Notes: a model not told the origin generated them from the letters alone. 64,000 bases of DNA from Paraburkholderia acidipaludis NBRC 101816 (GCF_000684975.1 NZ_BAXZ01000023.1:62001-126000); one strand, 5' to 3'. Shown: positions 1-8,040, numbered from the stretch's first letter. Made by a program: numbers and translations.

Positions 1-257
1 GCGATCACCTGCTGGATTCCAGCCTCGGAACCGGTGGCGCCGGCGTTGATGTGAACGCCGGGATGCGACTTCGTGTACTGCGTCACCCAGGTGGTGAAGA
101 GCGGATAGAGCAGGGTCGAGCCCGTCTCGCTCAGCGTCGTCTCCTGGGCGAAGCCGGGCGCGCTCGTCAGCATGGCGATCGTCGCCATGCCGAGCGTGCG
201 TCCAGCCAACCTGATCCACCGTAGCCAGAATGCCTGGCTCTTGCGCGGGTAAGCCAT
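1..257 (-). CDS. PstS-like phosphate ABC transporter substrate-binding protein (N-terminal part)
   Basis: Only the first 85 codons are in the window; the gene continues beyond the left edge. The N-terminus is a signal peptide of the usual kind (basic start, hydrophobic stretch MATIAMLTSAPGF, then AQE). The mature protein opens with ETGSTLLYPLFTTW and then HINAGATGSEAGIQQV. This is the phosphate-loop region of PstS-type periplasmic binding proteins (family form: GAGATFP... then GSGxGI). The expected role is periplasmic phosphate or related oxyanion capture for an ABC importer. The ATG at 255-257 is the only plausible start in frame. Partner Pst genes, if any, lie outside the window. Confidence 0.7.
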   Translation of the reverse strand, partial: MAYPRKSQAFWLRWIRLAGRTLGMATIAMLTSAPGFAQETTLSETGSTLLYPLFTTWVTQYTKSHPGVHINAGATGSEAGIQQVI

Positions 258-358
258 GCGAATCTCCGTCGCCTTGTTGGGAAAGCGTTGCTTGAATCGC
301 GCGTGCCTGATTCCCGGAGTGTCCCGGATCGGGAATCAGGCAGCCGCGTACGAACTGC

Positions 359-1852
359 TTACGGCTGGCGGCCGATCTGGTCGAGGTTCACCCCGTTGGT
401 TTCGATACGGAATAGCCAGGTGACCACCGCACCCAGAATCGATGTGCCGACAAGGATGTAGAGAAGCGGACCGGTGCCGATGCTGCTGAGGAGAATGGGG
501 AACAGGAAGGCCGTGGCCACCGCGCCGATCTTGCCGACCGCCGCGGCGAAGCCCGCACCTGTTCCGCGGATCGCGGTGGGGAAGACTTCCCCGGCCAGCA
601 GATAGGTTTGGGCATTCGGCCCGAGATTGGTCATGAAGTTGAAGAGCATGAAGCCCGCGAAAATCATGGCCGTTTTCGTCGCGCCGTCGAAGCCGTCGGA
701 GAGCGACGCGATCAGCAATCCGGCCGCGCAGCCAATGAAGCCGATGACCTGCAGCCAGATACGCCCAAACTTGTCGGCCAGCGCGACCGCGAAGATGATG
801 CCGATGATCAGCAGGCTCGTGATGAGCGCGGCGCCCTTGGCGGCGAGGATATCGTTGAGAATCAGGTCGGCGATGCTGCGCACGTGATCGGGCTTGGCGC
901 CGAACGCGGTGGCGAGAATCGTCGGCGTGAAGATGCCGATGCCGTAAGTGCCCAGATCCTGCAGGAACCACGGCGCCGAGGCGAAGATCGTCGCGCGCAG
1001 GTTTTTCCGCTCGAACAGCGCGAGGAAACTGCCTTTCTCGTGCTCGCCCTTGCCGACCACGACGAACTCGCGCGCGAGGATGATCTCGGCCGGATATTGC
1101 GGAGAACGAACCAGCAGCCGGCGCGCGGCCAGCTCCGCGCGTTCGGTCGCGCCGCGGACGTGCAGCCAGTTCGGGCTTTCGGTAATGAAGAAACGTCCGA
1201 TGGTGACGAGCAGCGCCGGGAAAATCGCCGTGCCGTACATCCAGCGCCACGCGTCGAGAGTCGGCACCATCGAGAGCACCAGGAAGCCGACCCCGGTCCC
1301 CGCCAGCGCGCCCACGGCCTGAAACGCGAACGCGGCCAGCACCAGCTTGCCCCGGCTCGTGCTCGGAATGCTTTCGGAGATGATCATGTGGGCGGTCGGA
1401 TAGTCGCATCCGAGCGCCACGCCGAGGCCGAACAGGCAGACCACGAGCGAGACGAAGTTGGCGCAGAACACCAGCAGCACGAGAAACGCGACGAAAATGA
1501 TCATCTCGACGATGAACATGCGTTTGCGTCCGAAGTGGTCGGACATGCCGCCGAGGCCCACCGCGCCGACGAGAATGCCGCACAGGCTTGCGGCACTGAT
1601 GAAGCCGTTCTGCGCCGCGCTGATGCCGAATTCGCGCGAGATCAGCGGCAAGGCCACGCCCGTCATGAACACGACGAAGCCTTCGAAGAATTTTCCGGCT
1701 GCCGCGAGTGACCAGATGCGCCACTGCATCCCCGTCATCGGGATCGAAGGAAGCCGCGTGCCGTCGGGCCACATGGGCCGTTCGTCGATATACTCCTGGA
1801 CCGACTTGATCGTGGTCTTTCGCAAGTCGTTTGTAGCCGCCATGTCTTGCAT
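359..1852 (-). CDS. MFS metabolite:H+ symporter family transporter
   Basis: Inner-membrane major facilitator of 497 aa with 12 predicted helices. About 45 cytoplasmic residues precede the first helix (KFFEGFVVFMTGVALP). Loop 2-3 carries the MFS motif GGMSDHFGRKRM near residue 85, and a matching ADKFGRIW lies in the second half. The layout fits the metabolite:H+ symporter branch, which includes aromatic acid, sugar acid and sialate carriers; the substrate cannot be read. I chose the ATG at 1852 because GAGGAG lies 7 nt upstream. A longer frame runs to 1915 but has no ribosome binding site. A perfect palindrome about 260 bp upstream (2111-2128) is a possible operator. Confidence 0.85.
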   Translation of the reverse strand: MQDMAATNDLRKTTIKSVQEYIDERPMWPDGTRLPSIPMTGMQWRIWSLAAAGKFFEGFVVFMTGVALPLISREFGISAAQNGFISAASLCGILVGAVGLGGMSDHFGRKRMFIVEMIIFVAFLVLLVFCANFVSLVVCLFGLGVALGCDYPTAHMIISESIPSTSRGKLVLAAFAFQAVGALAGTGVGFLVLSMVPTLDAWRWMYGTAIFPALLVTIGRFFITESPNWLHVRGATERAELAARRLLVRSPQYPAEIILAREFVVVGKGEHEKGSFLALFERKNLRATIFASAPWFLQDLGTYGIGIFTPTILATAFGAKPDHVRSIADLILNDILAAKGAALITSLLIIGIIFAVALADKFGRIWLQVIGFIGCAAGLLIASLSDGFDGATKTAMIFAGFMLFNFMTNLGPNAQTYLLAGEVFPTAIRGTGAGFAAAVGKIGAVATAFLFPILLSSIGTGPLLYILVGTSILGAVVTWLFRIETNGVNLDQIGRQP

Positions 1853-2252
1853 CCGAAAGCTCCTCGTCTGATGATTACCGGTACGTCGGCGGTTCGCGGG
1901 TGACCCATGCTCCATTCGTGGCGACGTGGAGCAAGGGAATGATCCATGGAGCCGTGCAGCGTGGCGCGGCCTGGTCGCCCTTTCGTGACGGGATGGTGAC
2001 GCTCGCCGGTGTCGGCAGGATGACAGGCGCCGAGGAAATCGGCCCGGCGTGGAAAAGGGAGCGCGATCGGGTTCCGTCGGTGCCAGTCAGCGATCTCTTC
2101 GACAGGGAGTCTGTGCGGAACCGCACAGTTTTTCAACGGCTGGATGATTTCGTCCGCGGCGTTCGCCATTTTTCCACGCCGCCGCGCGATCGATGGCGCG
2201 CGGCATCGACGGAACCGACAATCACAGGAGCGCAACGGGAGGAACATGACAA
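1853..2252. other. Intergenic region upstream of the MFS gene
   Basis: About 400 bp between the leftward MFS gene and the rightward acetyltransferase remnant. Open frames here lack family resemblance and good ribosome binding sites, so I see no gene. The only notable structure is the perfect palindrome at 2111-2128, listed separately. Confidence 0.5.
2111..2128. promoter_or_regulatory. Perfect 18-bp palindrome, probable operator
   Basis: The arms CTGTGCGG and CCGCACAG flank a 2-bp centre (AA) and are followed by five T on the + strand. With a GAAC tetraloop it could also fold as a 7-bp hairpin. No + strand gene ends just before it, so a terminator role is unlikely. It lies in the leader region of the leftward MFS gene, where a dimeric repressor such as an IclR-type protein could bind. 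The regulator is not identifiable in the window. Confidence 0.45.
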
Positions 2253-2534
2253 ATGACGAATGATGACCGCACCACGATCATTTCCAGAAGAACGCCGGAA
2301 TCGGCGGCAATGTCAGCAAACGTCCGGCGAGCGATGACGCTTACCGCCGCTCTCAACCGGTTGACGTTCAACGATGCCCATGAAATCCGCGCCTTGTTCA
2401 GCGATCTCATCGGCAAGACAGTGGACGACAGCTTTTCGTTGATTCCACCGTTCTATACGACCGGCGGGGTCGATATCCGTGTCGGCCGCAATGTCTTCTG
2501 CTTGCATGGCCATCAAAGGAGGGCAACATGCTGA
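2253..2534 (+). pseudogene. Truncated sugar O-acetyltransferase (maltose/galactoside acetyltransferase-like)
   Basis: The first about 75 residues match the start of the maltose/NodL-type hexapeptide acetyltransferases. They contain ALNRLTFNDAHEIRALF, LIGKTVDDSF, IPPFYTTGG and DIRVGRNVF. Intact members run to about 180-200 aa and continue into NQNCTFYDLGG and the left-handed beta-helix that binds acetyl-CoA. Here the frame goes straight into CLHGHQRRATC and stops after 93 codons. The terminal HQRRA resembles the later GHPxxxxxRRA segment, so an internal deletion is possible. The catalytic helix is missing and the product should be inactive. GGGAGG lies about 10 nt before the ATG. Confidence 0.6.
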
Positions 2535-2606
2535 TCTGCCAGCCATGCTGTCTCATCTTGACGGCTAGTATCTTTCCGAAGTCGAGGAAGCGAGAGCCCG
2601 CTACGA

Positions 2607-3098
2607 TTAAATCGCCATGATCATCTCGTGCCACGACATACCGCCGTGATCGGAGCTTGAGGGCTTCACGTAGCGGTAGCCAAGGTGCTTATACAGTGCC
2701 ACGTGACGTTCCTTGCACATGAGGTGAAGGGTTTTCTTGCCCATGCCAGACATTCGCGAGACGAAGGTTCGCATCATCAGCGACGAATAGCCTTTACCTT
2801 GATGCGCCGGGTCGATCACCACCGACATGATCACGACGTTCGGCGCCTCAGGGTCGTGCCCGACAAGCTCCTTGAACGCTTCGTCGGACATGAGGACTTC
2901 AAATGCGCACCCGCTGTTGACAAAGCCAATGACTTCTCCGTCGAGTTCCATCACGAGGAACCCTTGCGGGTATTGGTCGATGCGAGCGGCAATCTTCTCC
3001 CGCGTAGCCGCCTCGTCGCCTTCATAGGCTGAAGTCTCGATTTCAAGGCAGCGGTCGGTATCGGACGGAACCGCTTGTCGGAAGCTTGGGGTTGTCAT
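2607..3098 (-). CDS. GNAT N-acetyltransferase (arylalkylamine acetyltransferase-like)
   Basis: A 163-aa single-domain GNAT protein. The acetyl-CoA pyrophosphate-binding motif A is visible as VIDPAHQGKGYSSLMM near residues 100-115, preceded by the central strand VVIMSVV. The C-terminal strand region is ERHVALYKHLGYRYV. The order and the SxxxD-free N-terminus resemble the AANAT-like group that acetylates amines; the substrate is unknown. I chose the ATG at 3098 because the N-terminus MTTPSFRQAVPSD is typical; frames further upstream run into the divergent LysR promoter. It is divergent from the LysR gene at 3204, and palindromes in the 105-bp gap may control both. Confidence 0.75.
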   Translation of the reverse strand: MTTPSFRQAVPSDTDRCLEIETSAYEGDEAATREKIAARIDQYPQGFLVMELDGEVIGFVNSGCAFEVLMSDEAFKELVGHDPEAPNVVIMSVVIDPAHQGKGYSSLMMRTFVSRMSGMGKKTLHLMCKERHVALYKHLGYRYVKPSSSDHGGMSWHEMIMAI

Positions 3099-3161
3099 CG
3101 GCAAAATTCGGCCGGAGACCGGCCCGTCGAGAAGAGAAAGACAAGATGATAAAAGTGACGC

Positions 3162-3182
3162 AAAATGCATGTACTGCATTTT
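3162..3182. promoter_or_regulatory. 21-bp inverted repeat in the GNAT/LysR divergent region
   Basis: The arms AAAATGCA (3162-3169) and TGCATTTT (3175-3182) are perfect inverted complements around a 5-bp spacer TGTAC. The site lies between two divergent genes, the usual place for a LysR-type autoregulatory site. Confidence 0.5.
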
Positions 3183-3200
3183 TTTCATCCAATACTGCAC

Positions 3201-3212
3201 ATCATGCATGAT
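3201..3212. promoter_or_regulatory. 12-bp perfect palindrome overlapping the LysR start codon
   Basis: ATCATGCATGAT reads the same on both strands and includes the ATG of the LysR gene at 3204. It shares the core ATGCA with the larger repeat 20 bp upstream. It could be a second half of one operator or chance. Confidence 0.3.
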
Positions 3213-4148
3213 GGCCTTCGGCGCATCGATCTGAACCTGTTGCTGGTTTTTGACGCGCTATTCCGGCTGCGGAGCGTGGTCTCGGCGGCCGAGGAGCTTT
3301 CCATCAGCGCCTCGGCATGCAGTCACGCGCTCGCGCGCCTGCGCGGCGCGTTGGGAGACGAACTTTTCGTGCGCCACGGGAGCGGTATGCAGCCGACTGC
3401 GCGAGCCGAACAGATGGCACCGGGCGTCGGCGCAGCGTTACAGTCCCTGACAGGCAGCCTGAGCGATTTTGGCCGGTTCGTTCCTTCCACCAGCAGTCAG
3501 ACCTTTGTCTTCGCCGCAACCGACTTCACCGCGTTCGCGCTATTGCCCTCCCTGATCGCGGCGCTGGAACGCAACGCGCCCCGGATGCGCGTCCGGATGA
3601 TCTATTCGACCCACCGCGAATCGCTGGACGACCTTGCCTCCGGCCGAATCCAGTTCGCCCTCGGGTTTTCGCACGGAGACGAGTCCCGGGAAACGGGCCT
3701 CGAGTCGTTCGATGGCTTTGCGGACGACTACGTGGTTGCGGTCCGGAAGGGGCATCCTCGAATCAGGAAAAAGCTATCGCTGGCTCAGTATCTTGCGGAG
3801 CGGCACGTGGTTGTCACACCATGGAATACCGAGGGCAGCGTTATCGATGGCGTGCTGCTCAAGTCGGGACTCGTTCGCGACGTGGCCGTGCAGTTGCCGA
3901 GCGTGATGACTGCCCCCTTCATCGTCGCCAACTCGCAGCTTCTGATCACGCTGCCGCGGCGCGTGGCATTACTGCTGGCCGATGCGATCCCGCTCGCAAT
4001 TTATCCCGCGCCGTTCGATATTCCTCGTTACCTGCTCAAGGTGTACTTTCATCGGCGACATTCGAACTCGCCCGCGCATCGCTGGATGCGTGAACAACTG
4101 CTTTCGGCGTTAAGCATGCCCGGAAGCCATGCTCATGAAGCCCTCTGA
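3204..4148 (+). CDS. LysR-family transcriptional regulator
   Basis: A 314-aa LysR protein of normal length. The N-terminal helix-turn-helix (about residues 7-66) contains DLNLLLVFDALFRLRSV and SISASACSHALARLR. The effector-binding domain follows, with FVFAATDFTAFALLPSL at the RD-I start. The NodD/LeuO-like opening RRIDLNLLLVF places it in the NodD-related branch. The ATG at 3204 puts the HTH at the expected distance from the N-terminus. The gene is divergent from the GNAT gene and is followed after 12 nt by a second LysR gene. The likely target is the divergent promoter; the effector is unknown. Confidence 0.85.
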   Translation: MHDGLRRIDLNLLLVFDALFRLRSVVSAAEELSISASACSHALARLRGALGDELFVRHGSGMQPTARAEQMAPGVGAALQSLTGSLSDFGRFVPSTSSQTFVFAATDFTAFALLPSLIAALERNAPRMRVRMIYSTHRESLDDLASGRIQFALGFSHGDESRETGLESFDGFADDYVVAVRKGHPRIRKKLSLAQYLAERHVVVTPWNTEGSVIDGVLLKSGLVRDVAVQLPSVMTAPFIVANSQLLITLPRRVALLLADAIPLAIYPAPFDIPRYLLKVYFHRRHSNSPAHRWMREQLLSALSMPGSHAHEAL

Positions 4149-4160
4149 AGGCGTGATCCT

Positions 4161-5063
4161 ATGATGGACCTCTCTCTCCAGGATTGTTATCTTTTCGTTC
4201 GACTCGCCGAATCCCTTTCCGTTGCTGCCGTCGCCCGGGAACGCAACGAACATCCCAGTCAGGTATCGCGCACGTTGTCGAAAATGGAAGCCGAATGCGG
4301 ACTGCGTTTGTTTCACCGGAGTACCCACGGCCTGTCCCTCACCGACGACGGCCGCATTTTTCTTGAGCATGCCAAAACGATTTCGCAAAACGCGACAGCC
4401 CTGGCCGACGATCTGGCGGCGCGCAGCAATCGGGTATCGGGATTGGTCAGGATTAGCGTCGCGTGCATCCTGGCCGAATATGTCGTGATTCCGAATTTGC
4501 GTGCATTGACCGATCTCCACGCAGACCTCAACGTGAGCTTGCATATCTCCGACCGGGCGGTGGACATGTCGACGGAGGGCGTCGATATTGCCGTCAGGGC
4601 AGGCATCGCTCCGCGCGACACACATGTGGCGCTGAAGCTTGGATCGCACCGAAGGGCGTTGTATGGGTCGCCCGCCTATCTGGCCGCGCGCGGCACTCCC
4701 CGATTTCCGCACGACCTGAAGCATCACGATCTGATCGCCAATGCGGCTGTTGGCTCCCACAATCAATGGCCATTCGACGGCGGCGGCGAGTTGTCCACTC
4801 TGCCCGTAGCGGGAAGGATTCGCGCAGACAATACATCGGCGATCGTGTCGCTCGTGCGGGCAAACATGGGAATTGGGCGCATCAATAAGGTGATAGGCGA
4901 CGAGCTCGTGGCACGCGGCGCGCTGACCCAGGTTCTGGAAAACTATGAAGACCCGACCGAGTTCGATATCTCGGCCGTAACCCTGGCACCCCGGAATCGT
5001 GTTCCCAAAGTTCGCGTTTGTCTGGACTTTCTGTTTGACTGCTTCAAGAAATTCAGGGCTTGA
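4161..5063 (+). CDS. LysR-family transcriptional regulator
   Basis: A 300-aa LysR protein of the CrgA/PecT-like branch. The HTH spans about residues 5-63, with DCYLFVRLAESLSVAAVARERN and RTLSKMEAECGLRLFHRST split across helices. The ligand-binding domain begins at SGLVRISVACILAEY and contains DIAVRAG, the standard motif near residue 140. It starts 12 nt after the preceding LysR gene and may be co-transcribed with it. Tandem LysR genes of different subfamilies are uncommon but known. The downstream Tat-exported cupin is a possible target, 268 nt away in the same direction. Confidence 0.85.
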   Translation: MMDLSLQDCYLFVRLAESLSVAAVARERNEHPSQVSRTLSKMEAECGLRLFHRSTHGLSLTDDGRIFLEHAKTISQNATALADDLAARSNRVSGLVRISVACILAEYVVIPNLRALTDLHADLNVSLHISDRAVDMSTEGVDIAVRAGIAPRDTHVALKLGSHRRALYGSPAYLAARGTPRFPHDLKHHDLIANAAVGSHNQWPFDGGGELSTLPVAGRIRADNTSAIVSLVRANMGIGRINKVIGDELVARGALTQVLENYEDPTEFDISAVTLAPRNRVPKVRVCLDFLFDCFKKFRA

Positions 5064-5331
5064 GAAAAAGGAATTGGATCGGAATAGCCATGCGTAGCGC
5101 GTTTGTTCGGGTCGTGCTCGTTCTGCAATACCAAATTGTGCATCGGTCGCTTTCCGCGTGAAGAGAGGTCTGCGATAGTGGCGCCGTCTCTTCTTCGGCA
5201 CGGCCGCCGCGATTGTGGTGGCCGTTGTCGAAACGCCTGGCGTCGCTGTCGACCCGACGGGTTGATTGGGTGATTGGCTTGTGGCGCACGATACGTCAGG
5301 CTTTCTTTTCAACTTTCTCGAGGGTGAACAG

Positions 5332-5799
5332 ATGTGCTGGTGCTGCCCTACCTTTCAAAGCAAGCCGATCTCCTTGTCGAGACGTCAATTCGCCTGTACG
5401 GCGCTCGCTGCCGCAGCTACGACGACAGGCCTGATGAGTTGGAGTCGTCCGGCGCGAGCCGAGGCGCAATCCATCCAGCCTGTTGTGCGAACCCTGCTTG
5501 AAAAGCGGGCCATTCCCGGTTCGGACCAGGAAATGCAGATGATGCTCGTCACTTTTCAACCGGGCGTTGCGTCGCCGCTGCATCATCATCCCGTTGCCGG
5601 TTTGAACTATATCGTCGAGGGCATGGCGGAGTCCGCATACGGTGACGATACGCCCAGGATTTACCACGCGGGCGAGACGCTGCAGGATCTGCCGAACATT
5701 CCCCACACGCTGTTCCGAAACCCCAGCAAATCGGAAATATTGCGCTTTCTCATTTTCACCAATCTTCGGCCGGACCAGCCCTATTTGATCGTGCCTTGA
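5332..5799 (+). CDS. Tat-exported cupin-domain protein
   Basis: A 155-aa protein. A twin-arginine signal lies near residues 15-45 (LSRRQFACTALAAAATTTG), predicting folded export to the periplasm. The rest is one cupin barrel: motif 1 is PLHHHPVAGLNYIVEG, with three consecutive histidines as likely metal ligands, and motif 2 is around PNIPHTLFRNPS. The reaction is unknown; single-domain cupins of this kind are often small dioxygenases or sensors. The ATG at 5332 follows GAGGGTGA and gives a normal Tat n-region. A frame opening at 5266 would add 22 unlikely residues. Confidence 0.75.
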   Translation: MCWCCPTFQSKPISLSRRQFACTALAAAATTTGLMSWSRPARAEAQSIQPVVRTLLEKRAIPGSDQEMQMMLVTFQPGVASPLHHHPVAGLNYIVEGMAESAYGDDTPRIYHAGETLQDLPNIPHTLFRNPSKSEILRFLIFTNLRPDQPYLIVP

Positions 5800-5889
5800 A
5801 GGTTGAATCCGCGATGAACCGGCGCTGATGCTTGCGAGCGTGGGGTGAGTGTCGGCGACATAGGATGATCGGTACGGGAGATCCGCTTC

Positions 5890-6291
5890 ATGCGATTGTC
5901 GAACTATTTGTTTTTTACGAAGGACTGCGAAGCCGCATTAGCTTTCTATACTGCATGCGGACTTGGCGCTGTCGCCGAGCTAAAACGGTACGGCGAGAAC
6001 GGCATGCCGGTACCGACTCCGGCGATGCAGGGACGCGTTATGCACGCCGCCTTTGCGGGGCCCGGGGTATTCTTCTATGCATCGGACAATCACGACGCTG
6101 AGCCGATGCGCGGTTCAGCTCATATCTTGATGATGGAAGACGTGAAGAAGACCCATCACCTTTTCGCACAACTCAGTAAAGGCGGAAATGTGACGACCCC
6201 GCTCGATATTCAACCTTGGGGCGATCTCTTCGGTAAGCTTACCGATCGCTTCGGCGTTCAATGGATGTTGAACTGCCGGGTCTCCCAATGA
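5890..6291 (+). CDS. VOC-superfamily protein (PhnB/glyoxalase-like)
   Basis: A 133-aa protein with the paired beta-alpha-beta-beta-beta modules of the vicinal oxygen chelate fold. LFFTKDCEAALAFYTACGLG at the N-terminus and LDIQPWGDLFGKLTDRFGVQW at the C-terminus are typical of PhnB-like (DUF1428/YjdN) members. These often lack the full glyoxalase metal set and may bind antibiotics or small ligands. No enzymatic role can be assigned. It stands alone after the cupin gene. Confidence 0.8.
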   Translation: MRLSNYLFFTKDCEAALAFYTACGLGAVAELKRYGENGMPVPTPAMQGRVMHAAFAGPGVFFYASDNHDAEPMRGSAHILMMEDVKKTHHLFAQLSKGGNVTTPLDIQPWGDLFGKLTDRFGVQWMLNCRVSQ

Positions 6292-6297
6292 CTGGCT

Positions 6298-6425
6298 AAG
6301 AACGGACTACCACGTCGACGAAATCGGGGTTGTCGAACGCCGCCGCCGAGCGCGCATAGATGTCGTCGCCGAAACGCCAGGTCGGCGACCATAGTGACCA
6401 TAAGAGACGGCAGAGTTTGCGCCGG
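6298..6425 (-). pseudogene. C-terminal remnant of an alpha/beta hydrolase
   Basis: The - strand contains about 41 codons ending in TAG that read LWSLWSPTWRF, then YARSAAAFDNPDFVDVV. This is the tail of the alpha/beta hydrolases in which WSPxWxFxxxxFxRTAxSFDNPDFVDVV precedes the C-terminal histidine region. The upstream part with the nucleophile elbow is absent and no start codon fits, so this is a fragment. It lies downstream of the tautomerase and SDR genes in the same direction and was probably once in the same operon. Confidence 0.55.
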
Positions 6426-6591
6426 TTTTCGGTCAGCCCGGCCTGGCCACGCTCGCCGTGAGGATAATACTGGTATCACAGCCGGTGTTCGTTTTCGGGG
6501 TCGATTGGCTGGCCGGCGGCGGCTATATTCTGGATGTTGTAGCCGTTGACCGAAACCAGCCCGCGTGCAGCGGCAAAGCCAATAAAAGCTT

Positions 6592-6822
6592 CTACTTCAT
6601 TGCCCGCTGTTTGCGATACTCGGGGACCGGCAGACCGCCCCAGCCCCAATTCTCCATTTCCACCTCCTCGATCACGACAAACGTCGCGTCAAGAGGCTTA
6701 TTCAGCACGTCGAGCAGCAGGCGGCTGACGCCGTGGATGAGCTTCGCTTTTTCCTCCGCGGTAACGTGGTCGGTGCCGGGCGTGGTGCCTTCGCGGGTAA
6801 TCTGGATCGTGACGATTGGCAT
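6592..6822 (-). CDS. 4-oxalocrotonate tautomerase family protein
   Basis: A 76-aa small tautomerase. After removal of Met it begins with proline (MPIVTIQITREG), the catalytic base of this superfamily, and continues with EEKAKLIHGVSRLLLDVLN and TFVVIEEVEMENWGWGG, both family signatures. The expected role is keto-enol tautomerization of a small organic acid; members may also act as dehalogenases. It lies 64 nt downstream of the SDR gene in the same direction. An open stretch just beyond its stop (to about 6476) reads like further coding sequence in another frame, which suggests local decay. Confidence 0.85.
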   Translation of the reverse strand: MPIVTIQITREGTTPGTDHVTAEEKAKLIHGVSRLLLDVLNKPLDATFVVIEEVEMENWGWGGLPVPEYRKQRAMK

Positions 6823-6886
6823 GATGTAGACCTTGATCGGTTCGACAAACGGGGCGCGGACTCACCACGCCCCAGGAAAAAAGTCC

Positions 6887-7597
6887 TTAGTGACCCGCGA
6901 CCTGGCCGCCGTCCACATGCAGGACTTCGCCTGTCACGAACGGTGCGGAATCGAGGTAGGTGATGGCGTTCACGATATCGCTCATCTCGCCCATTTGACC
7001 GACGGGATGCAGTGCGCCGAGCGCTGCATGCGTTTCTTCCGGGTGCATCGGCGACTTGATGATGCCCGGCGAGACCGCATTCGCACGGATGCCGCGCCGG
7101 GCGTACTCGATCGCGAGCGAGCGGGTCGCGGCCGCGATGCCGCCCTTGGTCAGCGAGGCCAGCACCGAGGGCACGCCGTCCACTGCATGGTCCACCAGCG
7201 TCGTCGTGATGCTGACAATGTGGCCGCTCTTTTGCTTTTCCATCTCGGCGACGGCGAGCTGCGTGATGTAGAAGAAGCCCGACAGGTTCACGTTGGTGAT
7301 GGTCGCGTAGTCCTCGGGCGTGTATTGGGTGAACGGCTTTGCGATGAAGACGCCGGCGTTGTTGACCAGCGTGTCCACGCGGCCGAAGCGCTTGACGGCT
7401 TCTTCCACCACGCGCCGGGCCGTTGCCGGATCGCCGATATCGCCCGCTACGGTTGCGATGCCGGAGTCGTCCGACGGCTTGATGCTGCGTGCGGTGGCGA
7501 CGACGTTGTAGCCCAGCTTGCGGAACGCCTTGACCGTTTCCGCGCCGATGCCTTGCGACGCGCCCGTGACGATGACAACCTTTTGGGAATTGCTCAT
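6887..7597 (-). CDS. Short-chain dehydrogenase/reductase lacking the usual catalytic tyrosine
   Basis: A 236-aa Rossmann-fold protein. The cofactor motif TGASQGIG is at residues 11-18, NNAG near 84, and the C-terminal SPGIIKSPM and VTGEVLHVDGG are normal SDR elements. The classical YxxxK active site is replaced by SVLASLTKGG: the lysine is kept but alanine stands where the tyrosine should be. The frame is otherwise clean, and I believe close relatives share this change, so it is probably a subfamily trait. It may not be a conventional NAD(P)H oxidoreductase. It precedes the tautomerase gene by 64 nt, probably in one transcript. Confidence 0.8.
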   Translation of the reverse strand: MSNSQKVVIVTGASQGIGAETVKAFRKLGYNVVATARSIKPSDDSGIATVAGDIGDPATARRVVEEAVKRFGRVDTLVNNAGVFIAKPFTQYTPEDYATITNVNLSGFFYITQLAVAEMEKQKSGHIVSITTTLVDHAVDGVPSVLASLTKGGIAAATRSLAIEYARRGIRANAVSPGIIKSPMHPEETHAALGALHPVGQMGEMSDIVNAITYLDSAPFVTGEVLHVDGGQVAGH

Positions 7598-8040
7598 TTG
7601 AAACCTCGAATTAGTCGGTTGAATTCAGCTCTGCAGTCGATCGGATTCACAGCTCCGATGGACATCAATCTAGGCTTGTTCTCGCCAGTTACGAATACCC
7701 TGCCGGGACAAACAGCTTTTCTTCGGTGGAATAAATCGGGAGCGCGAAATGTCGGCTGCTCCCGGGCCACCCAAGCGCCGCGAAAGGGGGAGAGAGCTCG
7801 ATTCTCGGCATGGCAAGCCGTGGACGTTTGAACGTTCTCGCCAATATTGTCGCCAGGCCGCCGGCCGCGCTAATCGACGCGTTCGAGGGGAAAACGGCGA
7901 ATCTGCTTCCCGCGGGCGACGTCAAATCCGGACGCTTCTCCGCGCAACGATCGAAAAGTAGGCCAGGAGAGAGGGGGAAGACATCGCGACGCGCGAACAC
8001 GCGATGAGGTAGCGGCTTGCCGCCTGGCGTCGAGCCTCAG
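7598..8040. other. Intergenic region between SDR and arabinofuranosidase genes
   Basis: A 443-bp region. It must hold the promoter of the leftward SDR gene and the 3' end of the leftward GH127 operon. Short open frames on both strands have no recognisable family match. A weak inverted repeat (arms CATCGCG at 7982-7988 and CGCGATG at 8000-8006) lies just past the GH127 stop and could be a terminator, although it has no T-run. I see no gene. Confidence 0.5.

Noticed and set aside
6476..6599. Coding-like stretch after the tautomerase stop
   Set aside because: It lacks a start codon and I cannot match it to a family, so it is mentioned only as a sign of decay.
7749..8007. Short + strand frames near the GH127 end, one faintly like an RraA-family N-terminus (PPAALIDAFEGKTAN)
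   Set aside because: The resemblance covers about 15 residues, there is no continuation and no ribosome binding site.
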